Assembly: GCF_000827125.1 (NCBI RefSeq)
Contig: NZ_CP010311.1
Span: 1,798,001-1,862,000 of the forward strand
Origin: Geoalkalibacter subterraneus
Lineage (GTDB): Bacteria; Desulfobacterota; Desulfuromonadia; Desulfuromonadales; Geoalkalibacteraceae
Length of the DNA stretch: 64,000 bases
Direction of reading: 5' to 3'
A program made the translations under genes and the position numbers. Positions within the stretch are counted from its first letter, which is position 1. The number at the start of each line of letters is the position of its first letter. Positions 36,058-43,565 of the stretch are shown piece after piece. The notes beneath the pieces were generated by a model. That model was not told the DNA's origin. It saw only the letters and a program-made list of their open reading frames with translations, and did no database searches.

Positions 36058-36590
36058 GACAACAGGACCTGGAACAACTTCAATCCAATCTCGCGAGCCA
36101 GAAAACCCTCTGGGCAATGATGCTGCTCGCACCTTTTATTTACCTGACGATAGGTTATTTTCTCGGCCCCGTGTGGCAGGATCGTTCCTGGGGAGGAGAA
36201 TGGCTGCTTCCGTCGATGCGTCTTTCCCTTGCTATACTTGCGTTGGCCAATGTGCTGGTTTGCCGTCATGTACGTGCCAGGGTGCTGCGCGGTCATCCCG
36301 GTCGACTTGTGAAGCGTATTTGTGCAAAACTTGAAAAATCAGCGGGCGACACACTGCATCCGGCGGCCTGTCTTTATCAGGCTGTCCTTGTATTCTGCCT
36401 CGGTCTCGCGGAGAGTATCGCTCTTTTCGGGGTGGCTTTATTCGTGTTCGGCGACAGCCTGGTTTATCTTTTTCTTTTTGCCAACTTTTCCGCTGTCGTA
36501 ATCATCTATTTTCGTCCCCGCATGGTGGATCTGATCTCCATTGCCGCACATCTGGATGCCGGAAAAGACACTGATGAACATTCGGAATAA
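36051..36590 (+). CDS. Four-helix membrane protein of unknown function
   Basis: 179 residues. Hydrophobic segments lie at about 20-40, 60-75, 105-133 and 137-155. The N-terminal 17 residues and the C-terminal tail (DAGKDTDEHSE) are polar, suggesting both ends are cytoplasmic. No family motif is recognised. It overlaps the nitroreductase gene by 7 bp and the aminopeptidase gene by 17 bp, so the three are translationally coupled. Confidence 0.7.
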   Translation: MLRQQDLEQLQSNLASQKTLWAMMLLAPFIYLTIGYFLGPVWQDRSWGGEWLLPSMRLSLAILALANVLVCRHVRARVLRGHPGRLVKRICAKLEKSAGDTLHPAACLYQAVLVFCLGLAESIALFGVALFVFGDSLVYLFLFANFSAVVIIYFRPRMVDLISIAAHLDAGKDTDEHSE

Positions 36591-37686
36591 ACCTCTGATA
36601 CGCCTGTGTTCAGGATTGGCGGCGGGCGCATTGTTGCTTGCCTCCTGCACTGATGTCGGATATTACGCTCAGTGCGTTTCGGGGCATTGGCAGCTGATGT
36701 CTCAGCGGCGTGATATCGACAAGATTCTCAATGCGCCCGATACACCGGAAGCGTTGGCGCAAAGACTGCGCACGGTGCTTGAGATCCGGGATTTCGCATC
36801 GCAGGAGCTGCTTCTGCCGGACAATAAAAGTTATCGTTCCTACGCGGACCTTGGCCGTGCGCATGCTGTCTGGAATGTCGTTTCCACACCGGAGTTTTCC
36901 CTGGAACCCGTGTCGTGGTGTTTCCCTGTCGTTGGCTGCGTGTCCTACCGGGGGTATTTCCAGGAAGAAGACGCACGCGAATTCGCTGAAGATATGCGAC
37001 GCAGAGGACATGACGTGCATCTATATGGCGTACCGGCCTATTCGACACTTTCCTGGTTCGACGATCCGGTTCTGAACACCTTCTGCTTTGCCGACGACCC
37101 GCGCCTTGCCGGCCTGATCTTTCATGAACTGGCCCATCAGCTTCTTTACGTCAAAGGAGATACGGCCTTCAGCGAGGCTTTTGCGCAGACAGTTGAACAG
37201 GTCGGTGTTGAACGGTGGCTTGAAAGCCGCGGGCAACAGGAACAGATCGAGCAGTACAATCAACGCCTGCAGCGACAGAAAGATTTTCTCGCGCTGCTGC
37301 AGCAGACCCGCAGCAAACTTGACGACATCTACCAGAGCCCTTTTGACCCGGAAGCCATGAGGGCAGAGAAAGCCCGAGCTATAAATGAATTCCGCTTGGG
37401 GTATGATAAGCTACGCTCCAGCTGGGGAGGAGAGGGCGGGTACGACCGCTGGGTTGAGGGCCCCTTGAACAATGCGCATTTTGCCTCGGTCAGTATGTAT
37501 CACGATCTTGTGCCTGCATTTAGATTGTTGCTGGATGAACACAAGGGCGATTTAAGTGCCTTTTACCGGGCGGTCTCCGAGTTGGCGGATCTTGCTCCCG
37601 ATGAGCGGCACCAGGCGCTGGATGCATGCCGGGATGAAACGGCCCTGGCGCAGCGTGAACAATCTTCCGAGGCTCGATCCCGGTAA
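36574..37686 (+). CDS. Putative zinc aminopeptidase lipoprotein
   Basis: 370 residues. A lipobox LLASC ends the signal peptide, so the protein is probably a lipoprotein. The thermolysin-like motif HELAHQ lies in the middle (near residue 190), followed by SEAFAQTVEQVGVERWL with the third zinc ligand Glu. These features match the predicted aminopeptidase family PF10023. The C-terminus is helical. The ATG at 36574 lies within the preceding gene. Confidence 0.85.
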   Translation: MNIRNKPLIRLCSGLAAGALLLASCTDVGYYAQCVSGHWQLMSQRRDIDKILNAPDTPEALAQRLRTVLEIRDFASQELLLPDNKSYRSYADLGRAHAVWNVVSTPEFSLEPVSWCFPVVGCVSYRGYFQEEDAREFAEDMRRRGHDVHLYGVPAYSTLSWFDDPVLNTFCFADDPRLAGLIFHELAHQLLYVKGDTAFSEAFAQTVEQVGVERWLESRGQQEQIEQYNQRLQRQKDFLALLQQTRSKLDDIYQSPFDPEAMRAEKARAINEFRLGYDKLRSSWGGEGGYDRWVEGPLNNAHFASVSMYHDLVPAFRLLLDEHKGDLSAFYRAVSELADLAPDERHQALDACRDETALAQREQSSEARSR

Positions 37687-37703
37687 AAAGGATGATTCCG
37701 ACG

Positions 37704-38114
37704 ATGAATTTTGAAAAAGATCGCGGTTGTTTCGTCTGCGGACCCGATAACGCACAGGGAATGCACGCAGATTTCACTCTTGATGAGCAGCAGCAAGCGG
37801 CGTACTGCGAAATGGAATTGGGCCCCTCCTACCAGGGGTGGCAGGGGGTTGTGCATGGCGGCATTACCAGCACCCTTCTTGATGAGGCCGGGATCTACGC
37901 CTGCCGCACTCAAGGCGAGACCTTCGTCACCGCCGAACTCAATGTCCGTTTTCGCAAGCCCGTTCCCGTCGGCAAAAAAGTACGGGTCAGCGCTCAGGTC
38001 AAGACCCGCCGCCGCAGCATTTATAAAGTTGTGTCGCAGCTGACCATCGAAGATGAAATTTATGCGGAAGCAGAGGCGCGCGTTATGTGCCTCGATTCTT
38101 CGCGTTCCCAGTAG
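37704..38114 (+). CDS. PaaI/YbgC-type hotdog thioesterase
   Basis: 136 residues. The hotdog-fold active-site helix is GWQGVVHGGITSTLLDEA, with His-Gly-Gly as in PaaI-type acyl-CoA thioesterases. Preceded by a CFVCGPDN start found in many members, and followed by AELNVRFRKPVPVG. The ATG at 37704 is chosen because AAAAGGA lies 11 bp upstream; an ATG at 37692 is too close to it. The physiological acyl-CoA is unknown. Last gene before the HEPN/MNT island. Confidence 0.88.
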   Translation: MNFEKDRGCFVCGPDNAQGMHADFTLDEQQQAAYCEMELGPSYQGWQGVVHGGITSTLLDEAGIYACRTQGETFVTAELNVRFRKPVPVGKKVRVSAQVKTRRRSIYKVVSQLTIEDEIYAEAEARVMCLDSSRSQ

Positions 38115-38231
38115 GCTGTCGAACTTTTCCAAAAATAGGGTTCATTCGCATTTAAGTTGAAAGCCTCGGACTCAGCAGCCCGCAGTGCTGATGACTTTAT
38201 CTGCGTTCACCTGGATTTTTGCATTATCTGG

Positions 38232-38249
38232 GACGAGTAAACAACGCCC
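38232..38249. repeat. Short repeat (GTAAACAACG type), copy 1, upstream of MNT module 1
   Basis: GACGAGTAAACAACGCCC here matches GACAAGTAAACAACGTCCC at 39789-39807 apart from two changes. Both copies lie 15-30 bp before the start of an MNT gene. Confidence 0.5.
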
Positions 38250-38275
38250 TGGTATTAAATCGGGAGGGTAGAGTG

Positions 38276-38617
38276 ATGCTGACCGACGCCCTAACAGAAC
38301 AATTGGTCGAAAAGCTTAAGAACGCTGACCCCTATAAAATTATTCTGTTTGGATCCCATGCGTATGGGAATCCAGGCCCGGAAAGTGATATCGACCTGCT
38401 GGTTGTCACGGAAGATGATTACCTGCCAGCGAATTTTGCCGAGAAAAATGCCATTTATCTTCGAGTCGCCAACACGATCATCGACATTGAAAAAAAGATT
38501 CCGGTTGACCTGATTGTTCATACCAAAGCCATGCATCGGAAATTCGTCGAGATGCAAAGCATGTTCTCCAGGAAAATTACCTCCGAAGGAAAAGTTTTGT
38601 ATGAAAAAGCTCACTGA
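38276..38617 (+). CDS. MNT-type nucleotidyltransferase, module 1
   Basis: 113 residues. Minimal nucleotidyltransferase fold with GSHAYG at 26-31 and the catalytic pair in SDIDL (D38, D40). Proteins like this are antitoxins that AMPylate or otherwise restrain a partner HEPN protein. The partner follows with a 17-bp overlap. GGGAGGG precedes the ATG at 38276; a longer upstream opening is not used. A third acidic residue may be the Asp in IPVDLIVH. Confidence 0.88.
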   Translation: MLTDALTEQLVEKLKNADPYKIILFGSHAYGNPGPESDIDLLVVTEDDYLPANFAEKNAIYLRVANTIIDIEKKIPVDLIVHTKAMHRKFVEMQSMFSRKITSEGKVLYEKAH

Positions 38618-38969
38618 GGAATGGCTTCGAGCCGCCAAAGACGATCTTGATGTTATGGAAAAGATTCTCGGCGAGGCCCACCTTTCCCATATCACTGCTT
38701 TTCATGCTCAGCAGTGTATTGAAAAGGCTTTTAAGGCAGTGTATGAAGAACATGGGATTGAATCTCGAAAAATTCACAACCTGATCACATTATATGGCGG
38801 AATAGAAGAAGTGCTGAGCCAGGAAATGGATCTTGCGTTGCTGAAAACCCTGGACTCCCTTTATATTGAAGCTCGGTATCCCGGTGAGTTGGGACTGCTG
38901 CCGAGCGGCCGCCCATCTTTGGCAGATGCCGAAAAGTTTTACGATTATGCAAAGTTCTGGCAGAGTTGA
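38601..38969 (+). CDS. HEPN-domain protein, module 1
   Basis: 122 residues of the HEPN (PF05168-like) class: [42 protein letters not shown] and EARYPGELG. There is no R-X4-H-X-Y ribonuclease motif, so it may be a substrate-binding form or act differently from HepT. Its ATG is inside the MNT gene. The last few residues (FWQS) and the stop lie in DNA shared with the HEPN remnant that follows, so the C-terminus may be altered by recombination. Confidence 0.85.
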   Translation: MKKLTEEWLRAAKDDLDVMEKILGEAHLSHITAFHAQQCIEKAFKAVYEEHGIESRKIHNLITLYGGIEEVLSQEMDLALLKTLDSLYIEARYPGELGLLPSGRPSLADAEKFYDYAKFWQS

Positions 38970-39294
38970 CGGAACTCGAATTGGCCGGCGTCGCGGCGCT
39001 GCTTCACAATTTTTACAACGGGATCGAAAATATCCTCAAGCAGGCTTGCAGGGCTAAGGGCATTATCCTGCCGCAGCGGCCTCTTGGCACCGGGATCTTT
39101 TGCTGGTGGCCGTAAAGGAATGCATTATTTCCCCGGCAGCTGCTGACGACCTTCTCCGATTCCTTGCATTTCGCCATTTTTTCAGCCATGGTTACGCATT
39201 GGATCTCTTCCCGGGCCGTATGGAGCCGCTGGCTCAAGAGGCTCCGGGGTTGTTTGAACGCTTCAGAGCTGAAATTGATCATTTGCAGTTATAG
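38957..39294 (+). pseudogene. C-terminal half of a HepT-like HEPN gene, frameshifted
   Basis: From 38957 one frame reads [17 protein letters not shown] then [12 protein letters not shown] and stops at a TAA near 39114. The adjacent frame, from about 39090, continues as [25 protein letters not shown] and MEPLAQEAPGLFERF to a TAG at 39294. Together they give the C-terminal two-thirds of one HEPN family, split by a frameshift around 39075-39090. There is no start codon or N-terminus. A matching N-terminal remnant lies at 42039-42143. Confidence 0.7.
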
Positions 39295-39315
39295 ACTTTG
39301 CACGGGATTGTGTAG

Positions 39316-39370
39316 GCGCAGCGAACGGGCGAGAGATAGTCTTGATTTTGATGGGCTTGGTCCGACCCCA
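39316..39370. repeat. Partial copy of the 131-bp island repeat (internally deleted)
   Basis: Begins GCGCAGCGAACGGGCGAGAGAT and ends GCTTGGTCCGACCCCA, matching both ends of the full repeats at 40608 and 43372 but lacking about 75 bp of the middle. Confidence 0.7.
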
Positions 39371-39402
39371 AGGGTCAGGGGCTTCAGGAGGGGGGAGGCG
39401 AC

Positions 39403-39753
39403 ATGGAAGAAAGAGAGTTTCGACGAATCGAAGAAATGATGGGCGGCATGATGGGCCGCTTCCGGGCTGAGCTCGGCCAGGAACTGACGCAACTCCGCAG
39501 CGAGATTGTCGAGGAGTTCCGACACCAGATAGGCGTTCAGCGCGAAGATCTCCAGCATAAACTCGACTTGGTGGTCGAAGGGCAGCAGATGCTGGCAGAA
39601 AAGCTGGAAGAAACACGATCTGAGTTGAAGGTGGACATAGGCAAGATCGATCAGAGAGTTACTGCAGTCGCCGCTGACCTCGCCGCCCACCGCCGCGACA
39701 CCGAGGCGCATCGGAAAGGGTGGCGGGTGAGGGAGAAGGAAGGCGGGGAGTGA
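39403..39753 (+). CDS. Small coiled-coil protein in the HEPN/MNT island
   Basis: 116 residues with a strong GGAGG 5 bp before the ATG. It is highly charged and almost entirely helical, with heptad-like stretches (FRAELGQELTQLRSEIVEEF, LDLVVEGQQMLAEKLEE) and an end motif AAHRRDTEAHRKGWRVRE. Probably a coiled-coil oligomer. No catalytic motif is visible. Its place between toxin-antitoxin modules suggests an accessory or passenger gene; no function can be assigned. Confidence 0.72.
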   Translation: MEEREFRRIEEMMGGMMGRFRAELGQELTQLRSEIVEEFRHQIGVQREDLQHKLDLVVEGQQMLAEKLEETRSELKVDIGKIDQRVTAVAADLAAHRRDTEAHRKGWRVREKEGGE

Positions 39754-39788
39754 CTGATACGCGTTGGTGGCTGGAAGATAATCTGGTT

Positions 39789-39807
39789 GACAAGTAAACA
39801 ACGTCCC
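39789..39807. repeat. Short repeat (GTAAACAACG type), copy 2, upstream of MNT module 2
   Basis: Second copy of the sequence at 38232-38249, ending 14 bp before the ATG of the module 2 MNT gene. Confidence 0.5.
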
Positions 39808-39821
39808 CAATGGGTCCACTT

Positions 39822-40148
39822 ATGAAAAACGCCAACGAAGAACTGCTTAAAGAAATGACCAGCCGGCTGGTTGCGGAATTCAACCCCGACCAAGTGATCC
39901 TTTTCGGTTCTCAAGCCTGGGGGGCACCTACCGAAGACAGTGATATAGATTTATTCGTTGTCGTTCCCGACAGTAAGGAGAGGCCCTTGGCGAGGATGCG
40001 CCGTGCTTTGGCCTGTCTTGAGGGTATGGGGGTTTCCAAAGATGTTCTAGTAAAAACGCGCCGTGAAGTGGAGAGGTTTCGCACTGTGCGCGCTTCCCTC
40101 GAAAGCCAGGTGTTGGAAGAAGGCCGAATTCTCTATGAACGCCATTAA
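39822..40148 (+). CDS. MNT-type nucleotidyltransferase, module 2
   Basis: 108 residues from the ATG at 39822; an ATG at 39810 lies at the repeat edge and has no ribosome-binding site either. The motif is GSQAWG (29-34) with SDIDLFVV (D41, D43). The C-terminal third (DVLVKTRREVERFR, ILYERH) is typical of MNT antitoxins paired with HEPN. The partner overlaps by 14 bp. Confidence 0.87.
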   Translation: MKNANEELLKEMTSRLVAEFNPDQVILFGSQAWGAPTEDSDIDLFVVVPDSKERPLARMRRALACLEGMGVSKDVLVKTRREVERFRTVRASLESQVLEEGRILYERH

Positions 40149-40542
40149 GGACGATCTCACAAAGGGCTGGCTCATTAAGGCCAAAAGGGACCTCCTTTCA
40201 GCGCGGCAATTGGCGCAGGGTCCTGCACCTTTGCTGGACACCGCTGCTTATCATTGCCAGCAGGCGGGCGAGAAAGCCATCAAGGGATTTCTCGTCTTTC
40301 ACGATATTCGTTTTGAAAAAACTCACGATCTGGATGTGCTGATATCCCAGGCCGCTGAAATCGAGACGGGGTTTCTTGCCTGTCGTCAGGCAGGACGAAT
40401 CCTGACCCCATTAGCTGTCGCCTTTCGTTATCCGGGTGATTATATTGAGCCAGAATTGGAGGAGTACCAGGAGGCTTTTTCCGCAGCGCAGGAAATCTAC
40501 GATTTTGTTACAGATTTGCTACCCGAGCGGCTGAACGCATAA
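40135..40542 (+). CDS. HEPN-domain protein, module 2
   Basis: 135 residues. HEPN core blocks are GWLIKAKRDLLSARQL, AAYHCQQAGEKAIKGFLVF, THDLDVLISQA and AFRYPGDYIEPE. As in module 1, the R-X4-H-X-Y motif is absent; the conserved RYPGDY is present instead. It begins inside the MNT gene and is probably made in a fixed ratio to it. Toxin or substrate-binding function is inferred from the pairing. Confidence 0.87.
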   Translation: MNAIKDDLTKGWLIKAKRDLLSARQLAQGPAPLLDTAAYHCQQAGEKAIKGFLVFHDIRFEKTHDLDVLISQAAEIETGFLACRQAGRILTPLAVAFRYPGDYIEPELEEYQEAFSAAQEIYDFVTDLLPERLNA

Positions 40543-40607
40543 TGATAATTCCCTGTATTGTTTGCACGACCTTGGGATTGGATTTCCTTCAGCGACTTTG
40601 CTCTCTG

Positions 40608-40738
40608 GAGAGAGCGCAGCGAACGGGCGAGAGATGATCTTGATTTTGATGGTGAAATGGGGCTTTTAAGGCCGAAATGGCGGTCTTTTTTGGTTTATTG
40701 TGTAGTGGAAACAGTCGGTTGGCTTGGTCCGACCCCAG
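40608..40738. repeat. 131-bp island repeat, full copy 1
   Basis: Starts GAGAGAGCGCAGCG and ends GGCTTGGTCCGACCCCAG. It matches 43372-43502 at all but three of 131 positions. It lies downstream of module 2. No protein is encoded and no clear inverted repeat spans it. Bases 40739-40821 hold nothing recognised. Confidence 0.85.
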
Positions 40739-40821
40739 AAGGCACAGAAGGCACAGCAAAATATCGGGGCGGTGGCCGTTGATGCGCATTCGTTTTTGCC
40801 CGAAGCCGAGGCTGAACTCGT

Positions 40822-40851
40822 GGGCTTGTCAACAATAAAGATTTGACCCCG
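40822..40851. repeat. 30-bp island repeat (CAACAATAAAG type), copy 1
   Basis: Reads GGGCTTGTCAACAATAAAG and ends TTTGACCCCG; identical to 41730-41759. It ends 26 bp before the ATG of MNT module 3. Confidence 0.8.
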
Positions 40852-40877
40852 TTTCCATCTCTGCCCCGGGAGAAATC

Positions 40878-41192
40878 ATGGGAAGGATAAAAAAAGAAAA
40901 TCTCGATGTGCAACAGGTGGCTGAACGTCTCCGTCAGGAAATCCCGCGCCTGCGCCGTGACTACGCAGTTCGGTCTCTTGGCCTATTTGGGTCATACGTT
41001 CGTGGTGAGCAGCGTCGCGGCAGCGATCTCGATGTTCTGGTTGAGTTTTCTGAAGTGCCCGGAATGCTGCGCTTTCTTGATCTTGAACGAGATATCTCAC
41101 AGTTAGTTGGCATACCTGTCGACCTGGTGCAGAAGGAAGCTCTCAAACCCGCTATCGGCCGGCGAATCGAAAAAGAGGTTCTGCCGATATGA
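40878..41192 (+). CDS. MntA-like nucleotidyltransferase antitoxin, module 3
   Basis: 104 residues. Nucleotidyltransferase motif GSYVRG at 38-43 with [10 protein letters not shown] (D50, D52) and the later [11 protein letters not shown] block. This fits MntA, which polyAMPylates a tyrosine in the HepT active-site motif to silence it. A good GGGAGAAA site precedes the ATG. The HepT partner overlaps by 4 bp (ATGA). Confidence 0.9.
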   Translation: MGRIKKENLDVQQVAERLRQEIPRLRRDYAVRSLGLFGSYVRGEQRRGSDLDVLVEFSEVPGMLRFLDLERDISQLVGIPVDLVQKEALKPAIGRRIEKEVLPI

Positions 41193-41557
41193 AAGAGCCG
41201 CGCGTGGTTCAAGATTATCTGGGCGATATTCTCGATGCGATGGACAAAGCTGAGGAGTTCACTGACTCGATGAACCTTCAGGCATTCAAGAAAGATGATA
41301 AAACCGTTTTTGCTGTCATTCGGAGCTTGGAAATCATTGGCGAAGCGGCTAAAAAGATACCGGCTAATTTGAGACGAAGATTCCCTGATATCCCGTGGAA
41401 AAGTTTAGCGGGAATGCGCGACAAGTTGATTCATGATTATGTCGGTGTAAGTCTTGAGGTTGTCTGGCGTACCGTAAAAGAAGATATCCCAACAGTGCGG
41501 CCACGTTTGAACGATATGCTGGAGACAGTTCGGGATGAAGAGGCTAATCGTCCTTGA
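41189..41557 (+). CDS. HepT-like HEPN ribonuclease toxin, module 3
   Basis: 122 residues (DUF86/HepT). The ribonuclease motif R-X4-H-X-Y is complete: R77, H82 and Y84 in RDKLIHDY. Preceding blocks are [13 protein letters not shown] and [17 protein letters not shown]. In studied HepT-MntA pairs the tyrosine is the AMPylation target, so this module looks functional and MntA-regulated. The gap that follows (41558-41729) holds only short intergenic text, including a GGTTTTCACGCAAAGCCGC scar. Confidence 0.9.
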   Translation: MKEPRVVQDYLGDILDAMDKAEEFTDSMNLQAFKKDDKTVFAVIRSLEIIGEAAKKIPANLRRRFPDIPWKSLAGMRDKLIHDYVGVSLEVVWRTVKEDIPTVRPRLNDMLETVRDEEANRP

Positions 41558-41729
41558 ACCATGGAAGATGGCTCTAAACGGTGTAGTCCTGGCTCCTTGG
41601 CTTATTTCTTCGCATTCTTTGGGGCTTGAGGGAGGGTTAGCGAACGGGCGTGAGGCAGGTTTTATGGGGCGGTTTTCACGCAAAGCCGCAAAGAAAGTCA
41701 TATTCCACCCGCGGACAAAGAGGGATGAA

Positions 41730-41759
41730 GGGCTTGTCAACAATAAAGATTTGACCCCG
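41730..41759. repeat. 30-bp island repeat (CAACAATAAAG type), copy 2
   Basis: Identical to 40822-40851, ending 17 bp before the ATG of MNT module 4. Confidence 0.8.
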
Positions 41760-41776
41760 CCCAGCGAGAGGCTTTT

Positions 41777-42046
41777 ATGATCGAGGAAAAAGACCTGCAG
41801 GCCATCCGGGCGATTGCACGCAAATATCAGGTTTCCAGAGTTTTGCTCTTCGGCTCCTCTTTATCCGCGAGTTGCGACAGCCGGGATATCGATTTGGCCG
41901 TCGAAGGCCTTGCTGATGCCGACTATTTCGCTTTTTACGGCGATTTGATGCGCAGCCTCTCAAAACCCGTCGATGTGGTCGACCTTTCACGCGCGTCCAA
42001 GTTCGTGGAAATGATCGAGCGCGAAGGGATTCGTCTCGATGCCTGA
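41777..42046 (+). CDS. MNT-type nucleotidyltransferase, module 4 (partner broken)
   Basis: 89 residues. Motif GSSLSA at 26-31 and RDIDLAVEG with D37 and D39; the usual second Gly is replaced, so activity is uncertain. GAGAGG lies upstream of the ATG. The stop overlaps the start of the HEPN partner remnant at 42039, as expected for an intact pair, but that partner is cut off after about 30 codons. This leaves an antitoxin without an intact toxin. Confidence 0.8.
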   Translation: MIEEKDLQAIRAIARKYQVSRVLLFGSSLSASCDSRDIDLAVEGLADADYFAFYGDLMRSLSKPVDVVDLSRASKFVEMIEREGIRLDA

Positions 42047-42143
42047 TTATCGCCTTCGCATCGAAGCCGAATATGAAGCAATTGAACGCACTTTGGCACT
42101 GCTGCCTACCCGCCCCCTGCAGAGTTGGCGGAGCTCCGCTTGA
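42039..42143 (+). pseudogene. N-terminal remnant of the HEPN partner of module 4
   Basis: The ATG at 42039 overlaps the MNT stop and opens 34 codons (MPDYRLRIEAEYEAIERTL start, then ALLPTRPL) before a TGA. The break falls in a sequence (CTGCAGAGTTGGCGGAGCTC) closely similar to the first bases of the C-terminal remnant at 38957, less one base. Together the two remnants would complete one HEPN protein. Alternatively the last bases belong to a lost antitoxin of the ParE fragment that follows. Confidence 0.6.
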
Positions 42144-42147
42144 AAAA

Positions 42148-42402
42148 GTGGCTCACCGAATAGTATGGTCCCCGCAGGCGTTGTCCGACGTGGAGGGGAT
42201 TGCTGAATATATAGAGCAGGACTCTCCTTTTTATGCGCGAACCGTTGTCGCCAGGATCGTCGCTGCGACCAGGAATCTGGTACAGTTTCCCATGACGGGG
42301 CGTGTTGTCCCTGAAATGATGGATTTCGCTTTAGGTGTTTGGCTTGGTCCGACCCCAGTGTCAGCGTTCATTCTGCAGAGGAAACTTCAAGGGTCGAAAT
42401 AA
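42148..42402 (+). pseudogene. Truncated ParE/RelE-family toxin
   Basis: From a GTG at 42148 the frame reads AHRIVWSPQALSDVEGIAEYIEQ, followed by ARIVAATRNLVQFPMTGRVVPEM, the first two-thirds of a ParE toxin. After that the family sequence (the final strands with the usual YRI block) is missing. Instead the frame enters the GGCTTGGTCCGACCCCAG tail of the island repeat at 42339-42358 and continues with unrelated residues to a stop. No antitoxin gene is intact upstream. Probably inactive. Confidence 0.7.
42339..42358. repeat. Tail of the 131-bp island repeat at the ParE truncation point
   Basis: TTGGCTTGGTCCGACCCCAG matches the last 20 bp of the repeats at 40608-40738 and 43372-43502. Confidence 0.7.
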
Positions 42403-42456
42403 TGAGTCTCCCTTATCGGAAGCGATGCAAAACTGGATGTTCAAGAGGACAATGTG

Positions 42457-42864
42457 ATGGACGAAAAAGATATTCGTTGGCAACAGAGGTTCGCAAATTA
42501 TGAGAAAGCCTATCTGCGTCTTGAAGAAGCCATCAATCAGGAAAATTTGAATGAGCTGGAGCGTAATGGTCTGATCCAGCGCTTTGAGTTTACCCTTGAT
42601 CTAGCCTGGAAGGTATTAAAAGACTTTTTACAGGAAAAAGGTTTTGTTTTTAAACCGTCCCCCAAAGATACCCTGCGCATGGCCCAGCAGGGAGAATACA
42701 TCTCTTACGCCCAGGAGCTGATTGACGGCCTTGAGATAAGAAACGAACTGTCCCACGATTACAGTGGTGAAAAATTTGAACGGTCAGAAAAGATTCTGCG
42801 TGAACAAACATTTGTTGCCCTGAAAAAGCTGTACCAATTTTTAAAGGACGAGAGCTTACGATGA
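42457..42864 (+). CDS. HI0074-type nucleotidyltransferase-binding HEPN protein, module 5
   Basis: 135 residues of the nucleotidyltransferase substrate-binding (HI0074) family: DIRWQQRFANYEKAYLRLEE, FEFTLDLAWKVLKDFL and the RNELSHDY motif. That motif is R95-X4-H100-X-Y102, the same R-X4-H-X-Y pattern as HepT. It precedes its MNT gene (overlap 4 bp), the reverse of modules 1-4. AGAGGA lies before the ATG at 42457; a GTG one codon earlier is possible. Confidence 0.9.
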   Translation: MDEKDIRWQQRFANYEKAYLRLEEAINQENLNELERNGLIQRFEFTLDLAWKVLKDFLQEKGFVFKPSPKDTLRMAQQGEYISYAQELIDGLEIRNELSHDYSGEKFERSEKILREQTFVALKKLYQFLKDESLR

Positions 42865-43187
42865 GTTTGCCTGATAAAAACCGGTTTGGCCTCACCGCAA
42901 GGGATATGCAGACGCTGCGAGAAATTTTTGACCAATATCCAGAGGTCAAAACGGTTGTCGTTTTTGGAAGCCGTGCCAAAGGAACATTTGCCGCCGGCAG
43001 CGATATCGATCTGGCGATTATGGACAGGTTGAAGAGCGAAGACGTCATCCGTCGCATTAAAAGCGCTCTGGATGACAGTACATTGCCCTATTTTGTGGAT
43101 CTTGTCGGGTATCACTTTTTGCAGGACGCGGCATTCAAAGAACATATCGACCGGGTTGGAGTCGATTTATTTTGCCGCGGGAACTGA
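42861..43187 (+). CDS. HI0073-type nucleotidyltransferase, module 5
   Basis: 108 residues. Motif GSRAKG at 36-41 and GSDIDLAI with D48 and D50; the third acidic residue is in PYFVDLVGY. Partner of the preceding HI0074-type protein. Pairs of this kind (HI0074/HI0073) form heterocomplexes. Looks intact. Confidence 0.9.
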   Translation: MSLPDKNRFGLTARDMQTLREIFDQYPEVKTVVVFGSRAKGTFAAGSDIDLAIMDRLKSEDVIRRIKSALDDSTLPYFVDLVGYHFLQDAAFKEHIDRVGVDLFCRGN

Positions 43188-43371
43188 TGCCTGGTGACCG
43201 TCCAATTTCATTTGCGGCTCAGAAGCTGTCGCGAAAAGAGAGTCAGACATTGACAGCTGCCCGCATCCACTTTATTGGTTCGCCTTTGTTTTGATTGTAA
43301 TGTTTCCATCTGCGCAAATCCGCCTTTATCTGCGTTCAAGAAAAAGTTCTTCTCCGCGTTCTTTGTGTTTT

Positions 43372-43502
43372 GAGAGAGCGCAGCGAACGGGGGAGAGATG
43401 CTCTTGATTTTGATGGTGAAATGGGGCTTTTAAGGCCGAAATGGCGGTCTTTTTTGGTTTATTGTGTCGTGGAAACAGTCGGTTGGCTTGGTCCGACCCC
43501 AG
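43372..43502. repeat. 131-bp island repeat, full copy 2
   Basis: Differs from 40608-40738 at three positions and has the same length. It separates modules 5 and 6. The flank 43188-43371 has no gene, but contains CATCTGCGCAAATCCGCC-like intergenic text, part of which (TTTATCTGCGTTCA) recurs at 38198. Confidence 0.85.
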
Positions 43503-43565
43503 ACGGGCCAGTCGCCCCAGAAGGGCCAGTCTGCAGGAGTGGGGATTAAGGATTAGGGAGAAATT

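Noticed and set aside
41670-41700. GGTTTTCACGCAAAGCCGCAAAG as part of a c-di-GMP (GEMM) riboswitch
   Set aside because: Only a GCAAAGCC fragment matches; the rest of the aptamer core and stems are missing, and the same kind of text is common intergenic scar sequence.
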